Assembly: GCA_045613125.1 (NCBI GenBank)
Contig: JAZLAM010000002.1
Coordinates: 1 to 25,614 of the forward strand
DNA from: JAFTYO01 sp045613125
GTDB taxonomy: Bacteria > Pseudomonadota > Alphaproteobacteria > RF32 > CAG-239
DNA: 25,614 bases
Direction of reading: 5' to 3'
The stretch's first letter is position 1. Each line of letters opens with the position of its first letter. Under the pieces are notes generated by a model, which worked only from the letters and a program-made list of their open reading frames with translations, did not search any database and was not told where the DNA came from. The translations under genes and the position numbers were made by a program. Below are positions 17,761 through 24,859 of the stretch, in pieces.

Positions 17761-18618
17761 ATGAAAAAATACTTATTAGGAGCTTCTGCTATCATTGTTA
17801 TAGCTGTAGCAGCAGCTTATTCTTTTAAAGTTTGCGCTGAAAAAAGCGAAGGAGTTGCTGCTCGTGTAAACGGAGAGGTTATAAGCGTTGAAGAAATAAA
17901 AAAAGGTTACAATGACAACCCTCAAATTGCCGCACAAGTTCCTTTTGATCAATTTTATAACAAAGCTGTTGATGTTTATATAAATGGCAAATTAATGTAT
18001 CAGGCTGCTACAAAAGCTAACATTCAAGAAACAGATGCTTATAAAGCTCAGCTTAAAGTAGCTAAGGAAGATTTAGCGCGCAAAGTTTATATTGAACAGA
18101 TAGTTGCTGAAAAAGTAAATAATGATGCTGTTAAAAAAGTATATGATGATGAATATGTTAAAAGTTTCAAGAGCCAAAAAGAAGTTAAAGCAAAACATAT
18201 TTTAGTTGCTGATGAAAAAACAGCTAAAGATGTTATTGCAAAATTAAAAGATGGTGCAAATTTTGAAACATTGGCAAAAGAAGTATCGTTGGATAAATCT
18301 GTTGATCTTGGCTATTTTGGTGAAAATGTTATGGTTCCAGAATTTACAAAAGCTGCTTTTGCTATGGAAAAAGGTGATTACAGCAAAACTCCTGTAAAAA
18401 CACAGTTTGGTTACCATGTAATTTTAGTTGAAGATTTTAGAGATTCGACACCTCTTCCTCTTAAAGATGTTGAACCTCAAATCAAAAATTTCTTAACTCA
18501 AAAAGTTGTTGCCGAAACATTTGATAATTTATACAAAACGGGAACAATTGTTAAGTATGATTTAGATGGTAAAGAAATTACCGCACCTAAATCAGAAGAA
18601 AAAACTGAAAATAAATAA
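17761..18618 (+). CDS. Parvulin-type peptidyl-prolyl cis-trans isomerase, exported
   Basis: The gene encodes 285 residues from ATG 17761, which has GGAGG at good spacing; an upstream in-frame TTG is not supported. The N-terminus is a signal peptide or membrane anchor (5-24). A SurA-like helical region follows (about 35-135, beginning ARVNGEVISVEEI), then one rotamase domain (143-227) with KAKHILV, ANFETLAKEVS, GYFG and QFGYHVILVE. The tail is charged. It should help fold exported proteins in the periplasm, in the manner of PpiC, PrsA or SurA. There is no lipobox. It has its own promoter and terminator and is divergent from secA. Confidence 0.88.
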   Translation: MKKYLLGASAIIVIAVAAAYSFKVCAEKSEGVAARVNGEVISVEEIKKGYNDNPQIAAQVPFDQFYNKAVDVYINGKLMYQAATKANIQETDAYKAQLKVAKEDLARKVYIEQIVAEKVNNDAVKKVYDDEYVKSFKSQKEVKAKHILVADEKTAKDVIAKLKDGANFETLAKEVSLDKSVDLGYFGENVMVPEFTKAAFAMEKGDYSKTPVKTQFGYHVILVEDFRDSTPLPLKDVEPQIKNFLTQKVVAETFDNLYKTGTIVKYDLDGKEITAPKSEEKTENK

Positions 18619-18635
18619 TTTTTACCGATTTATAC

Positions 18636-18668
18636 AAAAAGATACCCTGACCAGGGTATCTTTTTTTT
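18636..18668 (+). terminator. Terminator after the parvulin gene
   Basis: AAAAAGATACCCT pairs with AGGGTATCTTTTT around a 4-nt loop, followed by more T. Confidence 0.9.
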
Positions 18669-18754
18669 AAATTGCAAAATTTATAATTTGTTTTATACTT
18701 TGGTTTTAAAAGGAATACTAGATATTATATTGTCATTTTTGAAAGGGATATAAA

Positions 18755-19225
18755 ATGGAAATAAGAAATTTTAAAAAAGAAGATTTATCTAAAGTTTTAG
18801 ATCTGTGCCGAGAGGTTAGAGATCATCATATGAAACTGTTAAACGGCTATTTTACTCCTCAAAATGACTATTATGAACAAATGGGTTTTATGGATTCGCT
18901 AGAAAGTGATAAATATTGCGCTTTTGTGGCAGTTGTCAATGGTCAGATTGTTGGATATTTGTTGGCTGAACGCAAAATTTCGCCACATTTAATACATTCT
19001 AACATTATGCATGTGTGTAATTTTGGTGTTAAACAAGATGTCAGAGGCACAGGTGTCGGTAAAAAACTTATGGATACACTGTTTGATCTTTGTATAAAAG
19101 AAGGCGTTGAAGAAATTAGTTTAGGTGTTTACAATAAAAATACGATAGCGTATAGTTTTTATGAAAAATACGGTTTTATTCCGATTGAACAAAAAATGAC
19201 GTTAAGTTTAACAGATAAAAAATAA
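18755..19225 (+). CDS. GNAT-family N-acetyltransferase
   Basis: The protein has 156 residues with a whole GNAT fold. The acetyl-CoA-binding motif A is VKQDVRGTGVGKKLMDTLF (92-110). It is preceded by the core strands FVAVVNGQIVGYLLAE and followed by the C-terminal NTIAYSFYEKYGFIPIE. The acceptor (a small amine, antibiotic or protein N-terminus) cannot be told. GAAAGGGA lies before the ATG. The transporter gene follows after 17 bp, so the two probably form an operon. Confidence 0.85.
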   Translation: MEIRNFKKEDLSKVLDLCREVRDHHMKLLNGYFTPQNDYYEQMGFMDSLESDKYCAFVAVVNGQIVGYLLAERKISPHLIHSNIMHVCNFGVKQDVRGTGVGKKLMDTLFDLCIKEGVEEISLGVYNKNTIAYSFYEKYGFIPIEQKMTLSLTDKK

Positions 19226-19242
19226 TTTTAATGAGGCTAAAT

Positions 19243-20316
19243 ATGACTTTTGATATTTCTAAATTTATTCAAATTAACAGAGCATACTTTATTTGGGTTG
19301 CATTTTTTGGTTTGTTATATTTGTTTAAAGATATGTTTGGTCTGATTTTTATCACATTTATAATGTGCTTTATCGTTTCTGGTATAACTCATTATATACG
19401 TCAAAGATATAAAATAAATCGTAGAACCGTAGTTATATGTATTTATCTTTTATTTTTGCTTGGAGTTATAGCTTTTTTAACAATAATTCCTCCCAAATTG
19501 CTCGCTGAAGCTATGTCTTTTACCGAACAACTTCCAAACAGTATAAAGTCTACAAAAGAATGGCTAAGTACCAATTTTACCGATAATGAGTTTATAACAC
19601 CATTATTACCACAAATTAAAGAAGCATTGTTTCCTGACAATACGGTTGTTAGCGTATGGAATGTTGTTAGGGGGATTTTGGAAAAAGGATTGCATTATTT
19701 CGGTTGGTTTTTCTTGGCTATGTTGTTCAGCTTTTTGATTATGCTAGATTTACCTAAACTTTCAAAAGGTGTTCGTAATTTGCGCTTTACAAGATTATCA
19801 GAATCGTATAAAGAAACAGCATCAAGCATTATGCTTTTTGCAAAAGTAGTGGGTGAAAATTTTAGAGCTCAACTGTTTATATCCGCAATAAACACTTTCC
19901 TGACAGCTATTTGCTTATATATTTTGGGTGTAAAAGCCATTGCCCTTTTATGTACCATTGTGTTTATGTGCGGTTTAATTCCGGTTTTAGGTATGATTAT
20001 TTCTTCTGTTCCAATAGTTTTAATGGCAGTTAATACGGGAGGTATACATCTTGGTTTTTGGGCAATAATGATGATTATTGCAATACATATGTTGGAAACC
20101 TATGTGTTAAATCCCAGGATTGTATCTTCTGTAATGCGCATAAATCCGGTCATGACACTTATCATTTTGTATATTGCACATAGTGTTATAGGAATGTGGG
20201 GTATGTTGCTTGGTGTGCCGATTGCTGTGTATATTTATCGTAAAATAAGTTTACCTAAAAATACAATCGGAAAAATTTTATATAAAAAAGTAAATAAAAT
20301 TAAACATATAGGTTAA
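19243..20316 (+). CDS. AI-2E family transporter (YdiK/PerM type)
   Basis: The gene encodes 357 residues from ATG 19243, which has GAGG 7 bp upstream; an ATG at 19231 has no such site. The layout is that of the family: paired N-terminal helices, a soluble middle part (about 85-145), and four to five C-terminal helices with GLIPVLGMIISSVPIVL and HMLETYVLNPRIVSS, ending MLLGVPIAVYIYRK. The family is named for an autoinducer-2 exporter, but many members have other or unknown substrates; some are Na+/H+ antiporters. No quorum-sensing gene is nearby, so the substrate remains open. Confidence 0.87.
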   Translation: MTFDISKFIQINRAYFIWVAFFGLLYLFKDMFGLIFITFIMCFIVSGITHYIRQRYKINRRTVVICIYLLFLLGVIAFLTIIPPKLLAEAMSFTEQLPNSIKSTKEWLSTNFTDNEFITPLLPQIKEALFPDNTVVSVWNVVRGILEKGLHYFGWFFLAMLFSFLIMLDLPKLSKGVRNLRFTRLSESYKETASSIMLFAKVVGENFRAQLFISAINTFLTAICLYILGVKAIALLCTIVFMCGLIPVLGMIISSVPIVLMAVNTGGIHLGFWAIMMIIAIHMLETYVLNPRIVSSVMRINPVMTLIILYIAHSVIGMWGMLLGVPIAVYIYRKISLPKNTIGKILYKKVNKIKHIG

Positions 20317-20418
20317 GGCTTAAATACTTTTTTACTGAACACTGAATATTAAAGCATAATTCAAATTTTTGAAATTATAAAGTTTTTAATTTTTTTTGAA
20401 AAAAATAAAAAAAAGTTC

Positions 20419-20447
20419 TTGACAGGTAAAAAAAATACATATATATA
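20419..20447 (+). promoter_or_regulatory. Promoter of tRNA-Glu
   Basis: TTGACA, a 17-bp spacer and TATATA give a start about 12 nt before the tRNA. The A-run plus GTTCTTGA that overlaps the -35 box matches the tRNA-Leu promoter exactly over 15 bases. Confidence 0.8.
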
Positions 20448-20465
20448 TGCCTTGTCTTTAGCGAT

Positions 20466-20540
20466 GGTCCCATCGTCTAGTGGTTAGGACTCAAGATTTT
20501 CATTCTTGCAACATGGGTTCGAGTCCCGTTGGGATCACCA
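20466..20540 (+). tRNA. tRNA-Glu, anticodon TTC
   Basis: The acceptor GGTCCCA pairs with TGGGATC and is followed by A and an encoded CCA. The D-arm is GTCTAGTGGTTAGGAC. The anticodon stem CAAGA/TCTTG encloses the loop TTTTCAT, giving anticodon TTC. The T-loop is TTCGAGT. Its last bases recur several times downstream (17 bp exactly at 21582-21598, 8 bp at three other places), which marks it as the anchor of a repeat array. Confidence 0.95.
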
Positions 20541-20650
20541 ATTCAAACAGCGCTCATTTTGGAGCGCTGTTTTGCTATATAAACCAAGCATTTCAGCAGT
20601 TTCGAGTGTTAGTTTTTCAAAAATTGATGTTTTAGGCAAATATTCGAAAA
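20534..20650 (+). repeat. Leader repeat, copy 1 (directly after tRNA-Glu)
   Basis: This 117-bp stretch aligns without gaps to 24743-24859 at about 85% identity by eye, with the first 87 bases nearly the same. It consists of the tRNA end ATCACCAA, a terminator hairpin, the block TATATAAACCAAG and an imperfect inverted repeat whose arms contain TTTCGAGTGTT and ATATTCGAAAA. A more diverged relative is at 21590-21712. The three copies precede different genes. Confidence 0.8.
20546..20573 (+). terminator. Terminator after tRNA-Glu
   Basis: The stem AACAGCGCTC/GAGCGCTGTT has a 6-nt loop, followed by T residues. Confidence 0.85.
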
Positions 20651-20705
20651 GATTTAATTGCATTATAGTATATTCTCAGATATTCTTTTGATAAGGAGAG
20701 AATTT

Positions 20706-21380
20706 ATGAAAAAATTGATAATATGGGATTTTGATGGTGTAATAGCTGATAGTGAAAAGTTATGGGTATCAGTTTGGGTAGAAACGCTTGAAAAAGAAAA
20801 GAATTTACAATTAAGTGATGAAGAAAAATTAAATTTATTAGTAGGTGTATCCGATAAAACAAGAAAAGAACGTCTAAAAAAATATTTTCCTACATTGGTT
20901 ATAGATGATGAATTTATGCAAAAAATTGATGAAGGTGAAATTTATAAAGGTATGCACTTTATGCAACCTATAGATGGAGTTGAGGATGTAATGTCAAATA
21001 ATCAATTTGAGCATTGTATTGCAACAGGAGCCACTAAAGAACAGCATACTTGGAAAATGACACAATTCAGGTGGATTGAAAAATATATATCGTCACAATA
21101 CTTTTTTACTGTTGATATGGTCAAGCAAGGTAAACCGGCACCTGATTTGTTTTTATTAGCGGCAAAAACCAAAGGATATAAACCAGAAGACTGCATTGTA
21201 ATTGGTGATAGTTTAAATGATTTTGCAGGTGCAAAAGCTGCAAATATGCAATGCATTGCTTTTGTTGGTGCAGAGGGTAATGATACTGAAGAATATAGAA
21301 AAAAATGTATTAATGCTGGTGTAATTGCTGTTTGTTCAACAATGAGTGAGGTTGGAGACATAATAAGGAGCAAACAATAG
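20706..21380 (+). CDS. HAD-superfamily hydrolase, subfamily IA (phosphatase-like)
   Basis: The gene encodes 224 residues from ATG 20706, supported by AAGGAGAG; 16 codons of open frame upstream have no such site. All HAD motifs are present: nucleophile DFDGVIADS (Asp8, Asp10), the Thr motif IATGATK (105-111), Lys143 in GKPAPD, and GDSLNDFAGA (167-176) for Mg2+. The helical cap lies at about 15-85. Related enzymes remove phosphate from small sugar phosphates; the substrate here is unknown. The gene is the only one in the first unit of the tRNA-Glu array. Its stop codon (TAG) forms the first bases of the 32-bp boundary repeat. Confidence 0.88.
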   Translation: MKKLIIWDFDGVIADSEKLWVSVWVETLEKEKNLQLSDEEKLNLLVGVSDKTRKERLKKYFPTLVIDDEFMQKIDEGEIYKGMHFMQPIDGVEDVMSNNQFEHCIATGATKEQHTWKMTQFRWIEKYISSQYFFTVDMVKQGKPAPDLFLLAAKTKGYKPEDCIVIGDSLNDFAGAKAANMQCIAFVGAEGNDTEEYRKKCINAGVIAVCSTMSEVGDIIRSKQ

Positions 21381-21409
21381 CTCGCAAATTGTTAGTTAAG
21401 CATCACCAA
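21378..21409 (+). repeat. Boundary repeat, copy 1 (32 bp ending ATCACCAA)
   Basis: It begins TAGCTCGCAAA, continues with GTTAAGC and ends ATCACCAA. It has the same length and layout as 24719-24750 and 25138-25169. The stem-loop seen in the other copies is weak here. It starts on the stop codon of the HAD gene. Confidence 0.65.
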
Positions 21410-21414
21410 TAAAG

Positions 21415-21442
21415 AAAGCCTCCCTTTATGGGAGGCTTTTTT
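21415..21442 (+). terminator. Terminator after boundary repeat 1
   Basis: The stem AAAGCCTCCC/GGGAGGCTTT has a 5-nt loop, followed by a T-run. Confidence 0.88.
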
Positions 21443-21530
21443 GTTGACCCTAGGGGCTCGAACCCAGGGTTCTCCAATTCCGACTATAATGTTGCTACAC
21501 TACACATTGTTTGTTTGCAACATTAAGTCT
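21443..21530 (-). other. tRNA-like or hairpin-rich remnant
   Basis: Read on the reverse strand there are two hairpins. The first is TAATGTTGC/GCAACATTA (9 bp, loop about 21 nt). After 16 nt comes a T-arm-like one, ACCCTGGG-TTCGAG-CCC-CT-AGGGT, which carries the tRNA-typical GGGTTCGAG. The 3' end reads TCAACA rather than CCA, there is no matching acceptor 5' strand, and the anticodon arm is poor. It is therefore not a working tRNA. It may be a tRNA relic or a small structured RNA inside the gene-free unit of the array. Confidence 0.3.
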
Positions 21531-21546
21531 CATTGCGTCTCCTTAT

Positions 21547-21570
21547 AAAAAGTGCATTATAGCACTTTTT
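21547..21570. terminator. Symmetric hairpin with A-run and T-run
   Basis: The perfect stem AAAAAGTGC/GCACTTTTT has loop ATTATA and can act on both strands. It closes the gene-free unit just before the next tRNA-end copy. Confidence 0.75.
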
Positions 21571-21581
21571 ATTTCGGCCGT

Positions 21582-21598
21582 CCGTTGGGATCACCAAT
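21582..21598 (+). repeat. Second copy of the tRNA-Glu 3' end (17 bp exact)
   Basis: CCGTTGGGATCACCAAT matches 20526-20542 exactly, covering the end of the T-arm, the 3' acceptor strand, CCA and two bases beyond. After one mismatch, CAAACA also matches. Such a duplicated tRNA end is what a site-specific integration at the tRNA leaves behind (attL/attR). Confidence 0.8.
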
Positions 21599-21712
21599 AC
21601 AAACAACAGCCTGTAAAATGGCTGTTTTTTCTTTTTAACTCAAGCACTTAACCGAGTTCGAATGTTGTGTTTTTAAAAACAAGCATTTTGGGAAATTTTA
21701 CGAACTAGTTAT
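21590..21712 (+). repeat. Leader repeat, copy 2 (diverged)
   Basis: The order of elements is the same as in copies 1 and 3: ATCACCAA, CAAAC, a terminator hairpin, CAAGCA, GTTCGAATGTT, a T/A-rich middle, GCATTTTGGGAAAT and ACGAA. It aligns to copy 1 with small gaps. AGTTCG and CGAACT form the inverted-repeat arms. Confidence 0.6.
21605..21636 (+). terminator. Terminator at the start of the three-gene unit
   Basis: The stem AACAGCC/GGCTGTT has an 8-nt loop, followed by a long T-run. Confidence 0.8.
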
Positions 21713-21838
21713 AGCAACAATGTAATAAAATCAAATAGTTAACTCATATACTGTAAAAAATCAAAAAACAGTTTTACTTTTTATAATACCGTTGTATTAT
21801 TTAAGAAATTAACGGGTTATAAGTACCAGGTGAAAAAA

Positions 21839-22579
21839 ATGATATCTATATTTGAACAAATTGCGGAAAATGAAAAAATATTCAGCGCGAACAATTATGA
21901 CGGGAATGTAGGAGAAAATTATAAAATAATCCATGGAAGTATTCCGGTGATGCTTTCTGCGCCGCATGCCGTAAATCATTTTCGCAACGGGCAAAAGAAG
22001 TGGGCTGATTTATGGACGGGAGAAATAGCTCTTTATTTGCAGCAAATTACTGGTTGTCACTTAATTTATAATGCTTGCTTTACCGAGACAGACCCGAATT
22101 TTGATGCACCGGAAAATAATGATTATCAGAAGGCTTTAAAACAATATTTAAAAAATACACCTATTTATGTTTTGCTTGATTTGCACGGTTCATCTGCAAG
22201 TCGTGAATATGCGGTTGAATTGGGTACAGCACCGTCGCCGGATAAATCAGAACAGGAAAAACAAGAAGATTTAACCTCACTGCACGGCATCAACATAATT
22301 GAAGATGTTGTGATATCGTCATTTAATCAAAATTTTGCAAAACTGGAAACTCCTAAAAAATCCGTTTGGAAAAATAAAGTTTTTTCAGCCGGTGGGCAAA
22401 ATACTATTACAAAAGGTATTTCCGAAAATACAAATACGGCCTGTTTGCAACTTGAAATCAATGCAGAATACCGAAATCCAAATAATCAGGAACAGTTTAC
22501 GGCATTAATAGCCGCCTTACGACAAATCATTCAAAAATTATCTGCTCTTGATTGGTCTGAAATATTAAAGGAAAAATAG
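21839..22579 (+). CDS. N-formylglutamate amidohydrolase-like metallohydrolase
   Basis: The gene encodes 246 residues from ATG 21839 with AGGTGA just upstream; an in-frame GTG at 21830 is an alternative. Motifs of the N-formylglutamate amidohydrolase-like fold can be seen: VMLSAPHAVNHFRNG (37-51, with metal-binding His43), WADLWTGEIA (55-64) and LLDLHGSSA (112-120, with His116), followed by a late LQLEIN. Family members cleave amide bonds of acylated or gamma-linked glutamate. There is no signal peptide. It is first in an operon: the next gene's ATG directly follows its TAG. With two peptide-type ligases behind it, a role in trimming or breaking down their product is plausible. Confidence 0.7.
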   Translation: MISIFEQIAENEKIFSANNYDGNVGENYKIIHGSIPVMLSAPHAVNHFRNGQKKWADLWTGEIALYLQQITGCHLIYNACFTETDPNFDAPENNDYQKALKQYLKNTPIYVLLDLHGSSASREYAVELGTAPSPDKSEQEKQEDLTSLHGINIIEDVVISSFNQNFAKLETPKKSVWKNKVFSAGGQNTITKGISENTNTACLQLEINAEYRNPNNQEQFTALIAALRQIIQKLSALDWSEILKEK

Positions 22580-23437
22580 ATGAAATTAAGCGGATATCTG
22601 ATTGAAAAATATAACAAAATGGGGAACGCTTATACTTGCAGGCGTTTATTGGAAGAGGCTCAAAAACAAAATATTGATTTAAAATTAATTGGTGTTTACG
22701 ATTCTTCGGTTACTCAAGACGGTTGTTATAACAATGGAACGTTACTCTCTGCTCGCGATTTTGTAATCAATCGTTACAAATTCGGCAAAATCAAAAACAA
22801 TTTAAATAAGCTTGGTAAAAAAAGTTATAATGCCACCGAACCATTAAATATTTATATCAATAAACTTGAACAGTTAAAAAATATCGAATCTCACTATTTT
22901 CAAAAGCCAAAATATCTTGCCGGTATGTCTGATTTACCCTTTGAAATGTTAGCAGATATCTTAAAATTACCATTTGTAGCCAAAGGACTTGAAAGCTCTA
23001 TGGGGCAGGAAGTCTTTTTAATCAAAAGTAAAGATGAATACAATGCTTTATCTCAATTTTTTTTACTAAATAAAGAATGGCTTTTCGAAGAGTTTATAAA
23101 ATCAAGCGAAGGTCGAGATATGCGCCTTTATTGTGTCAGGGGAGAAGTAATTGCCGGAATGGAGCGAATATCAAATAATGATTTCAGAGCAAATGTTGCC
23201 CTCGGTTCATCGGTTCATAAAATAGATATAACACGGGAGTTTCAAGCTATCGCACAAGACATTTATAAGCAAACAGGTTTGGATTTTATCGGTCTTGACT
23301 TGCTTTTCGGAAAAAACGAGCCATATTTTTGCGAAATAAATGTGACTGCCGGAATGGAAGGTATTGAAAAAGCAAGTGGTATAAATGTTTCCGGTACTGT
23401 GATAAAAACCATTAAAGGAGACTTTAATGCGGACTAA
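22580..23437 (+). CDS. RimK-type ATP-grasp ligase
   Basis: The 285-residue protein has the ATP-grasp layout. An N-terminal domain (1-100) leads to LPFVAKGLESSMGQEVFLI (130-148, with Lys135 over ATP), WLFEEFI (167-173), GRDMRLYCVRGEVIAGMERI (178-197) and the metal-binding end GLDLLFGKNEPYFCEINVTAG (238-258; Asp240, Glu252, Asn254). RimK relatives join a carboxylate to an amine through an acyl-phosphate, often adding glutamate. The start abuts the previous stop, and the end overlaps the Mur-type ligase by 11 bp, so the three genes are translationally coupled. Its substrate is unknown. With the next protein it recalls the two catalytic parts of cyanophycin synthetase. Confidence 0.82.
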   Translation: MKLSGYLIEKYNKMGNAYTCRRLLEEAQKQNIDLKLIGVYDSSVTQDGCYNNGTLLSARDFVINRYKFGKIKNNLNKLGKKSYNATEPLNIYINKLEQLKNIESHYFQKPKYLAGMSDLPFEMLADILKLPFVAKGLESSMGQEVFLIKSKDEYNALSQFFLLNKEWLFEEFIKSSEGRDMRLYCVRGEVIAGMERISNNDFRANVALGSSVHKIDITREFQAIAQDIYKQTGLDFIGLDLLFGKNEPYFCEINVTAGMEGIEKASGINVSGTVIKTIKGDFNAD

Positions 23438-24728
23438 AGATGAGGCGGAAAGCTATATATACCAGTCGTATTTGAAGGCTGAAAAACATCTTAATTTTAA
23501 GGATCAAGATGCTATCAAGCGGCATCCTCAATATTCTAAAGAAATTTTGCATAAACTTTCCGGAACACCATCAATTACGGTTACCGGAAGCAAAGGTAAA
23601 GGCTCGGTCGCCTATATGATTTCAGAAATTTTACAAACAAAATACAATGTCGGCTTAATGACAAGTCCGCATATTACAGACTTCTGCGAGCGTTTTAAGA
23701 TTAACGGCAGGCAAATATCAGATGCTGATTTTATTAAAAGTGTAGAAAAAATTGAACCTGATTTTGCAAAAATCGAAAAAATATTGGCTCCTCATGAGTA
23801 TATCAGTCCAATCGGTATTCAGGCAGCAATCGCGCTGACATATTTTAACCAAAATCAGACGAAATTTAATGTTATTGAACACGGGAAAGGGGCAAAATAT
23901 GATGATGTGACGAATATAAATCATCAATATGCCGTTATAAATACAATTTTCTTGGAACATACAAGAGAACTCGGTAAAACATTTGAAGAAATTACCAAAG
24001 ATAAAGTTTGCACTATTACAGAAGATGTTAAAATCGCAGCAACGGCAGAGCAAAAACCTGAAGTCCTAGAAATTATTCACAATCAAGCGAAACAAAAAAA
24101 GTGCCGTTTGTTGGAATATGGTAAAGATTTTGGAGCAGAAAATGTGAGATTTTCCCAATCGGGAATGGTATTTGATGTTGTAACGTCGCAAAACAAATAT
24201 ACTGACATTAAGATACCGCTTTTCGGAATACATCAAGCAAAGAATTGTGCTTTGGCAATAGCTGTTTGCGAACAAATCTTACCGGATATAAATATTTTGA
24301 AAATGAAGCAGAAATTATCAGCTTTAGAATGGCCGGGCCGGCAAGAAATTATCAGTTCAAAGCCTTTTATAATGCTTGATGCTTGTATAAATCGCCTTAA
24401 TGCCGAAAGGGTAAAAGAAACCCTGAAAAATTTAGATTTTACTAGGGTTGTTACGATTATCGGTATTCCTGATGATAAAGATTTTTTGGGTGTTGCCGAA
24501 GTTATGACTGATATATCTGAAGAAATTATCTTAACTAAGTCATCAAATCCGCATTACATCTTTACTGAAAAACAAATTGAAGTATTAAAACAAAAAAACA
24601 TAAAAGTTAACTATACAAATTCATTATTAGAAGCTTTGAATTTGGTAAAAAAATACAATGTACCTGTGGTTATACTTGGAACAACATCTTTGATTTCTGA
24701 TGCAAAAAATATAAAATTCAGCTCGTAA
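23427..24728 (+). CDS. Mur ligase-family protein, folylpolyglutamate synthase-like
   Basis: The gene encodes 433 residues; AAAGGAG lies 7 bp before the ATG, inside the previous gene. The ATP-binding loop is TGSKGKGS (53-60), where FolC has TGTNGKGS. TSPHITDFCERFKING (79-94) is close to the FolC consensus. GKGAKYDDVTN (153-163) stands where FolC has GGRLDATN. FLEHTRELGKT (175-185) and a following ITKDK match the region of the modified lysine. The C-terminal domain has WPGRQE (about 300). The family adds an amino acid, usually glutamate, to a carboxylate using ATP. The altered binding loop argues against ordinary FolC. Its position beside an ATP-grasp ligase suggests an amide-linked oligomer or modified metabolite. 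Its stop codon lies inside the boundary repeat. Confidence 0.82.
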   Translation: MRTKDEAESYIYQSYLKAEKHLNFKDQDAIKRHPQYSKEILHKLSGTPSITVTGSKGKGSVAYMISEILQTKYNVGLMTSPHITDFCERFKINGRQISDADFIKSVEKIEPDFAKIEKILAPHEYISPIGIQAAIALTYFNQNQTKFNVIEHGKGAKYDDVTNINHQYAVINTIFLEHTRELGKTFEEITKDKVCTITEDVKIAATAEQKPEVLEIIHNQAKQKKCRLLEYGKDFGAENVRFSQSGMVFDVVTSQNKYTDIKIPLFGIHQAKNCALAIAVCEQILPDINILKMKQKLSALEWPGRQEIISSKPFIMLDACINRLNAERVKETLKNLDFTRVVTIIGIPDDKDFLGVAEVMTDISEEIILTKSSNPHYIFTEKQIEVLKQKNIKVNYTNSLLEALNLVKKYNVPVVILGTTSLISDAKNIKFSS

Positions 24729-24750
24729 ACTGCGAGGTAAACATCACCAA
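24719..24750 (+). repeat. Boundary repeat, copy 2 (32 bp ending ATCACCAA)
   Basis: It begins CAGCTCGTAAA and ends ATCACCAA. It holds the perfect stem-loop CTCG-TAAACTG-CGAG, whose 7-nt loop sits within one base of the place where the T-loop lies in the tRNA-Glu end. It includes the stop codon of the Mur-type ligase. Confidence 0.7.
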
Positions 24751-24859
24751 TACAAATAGCGCTCTTTTTGGAGCGCTGTTTTGCTATATAAACCAAGTCT
24801 TTCAGCAGTTTCTAGTGTTCGTTTTTCAAAACTAGCTATTTTTATGAAACACTCGAAAA
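24743..24859 (+). repeat. Leader repeat, copy 3
   Basis: This is the gapless partner of 20534-20650, including ATCACCAA, the terminator, TGCTATATAAACCAAG and TTTCAGCAGTTTC. The arms AGTGTT and AACACTCGA make a better inverted repeat than in copy 1. Confidence 0.8.
24758..24782 (+). terminator. Terminator after boundary repeat 2
   Basis: The stem AGCGCTC/GAGCGCT is followed by GTTTT. It is nearly the same as the tRNA-Glu terminator. Confidence 0.8.

Noticed and set aside
19231..20316. Autoinducer-2 export as the function of the AI-2E-family gene
   Set aside because: The family name does not define the substrate, and no quorum-sensing gene is nearby.
21443..21530. Working tRNA on the reverse strand
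   Set aside because: The T-arm-like hairpin is convincing, but the acceptor 5' strand, a proper anticodon arm and a CCA end are missing.
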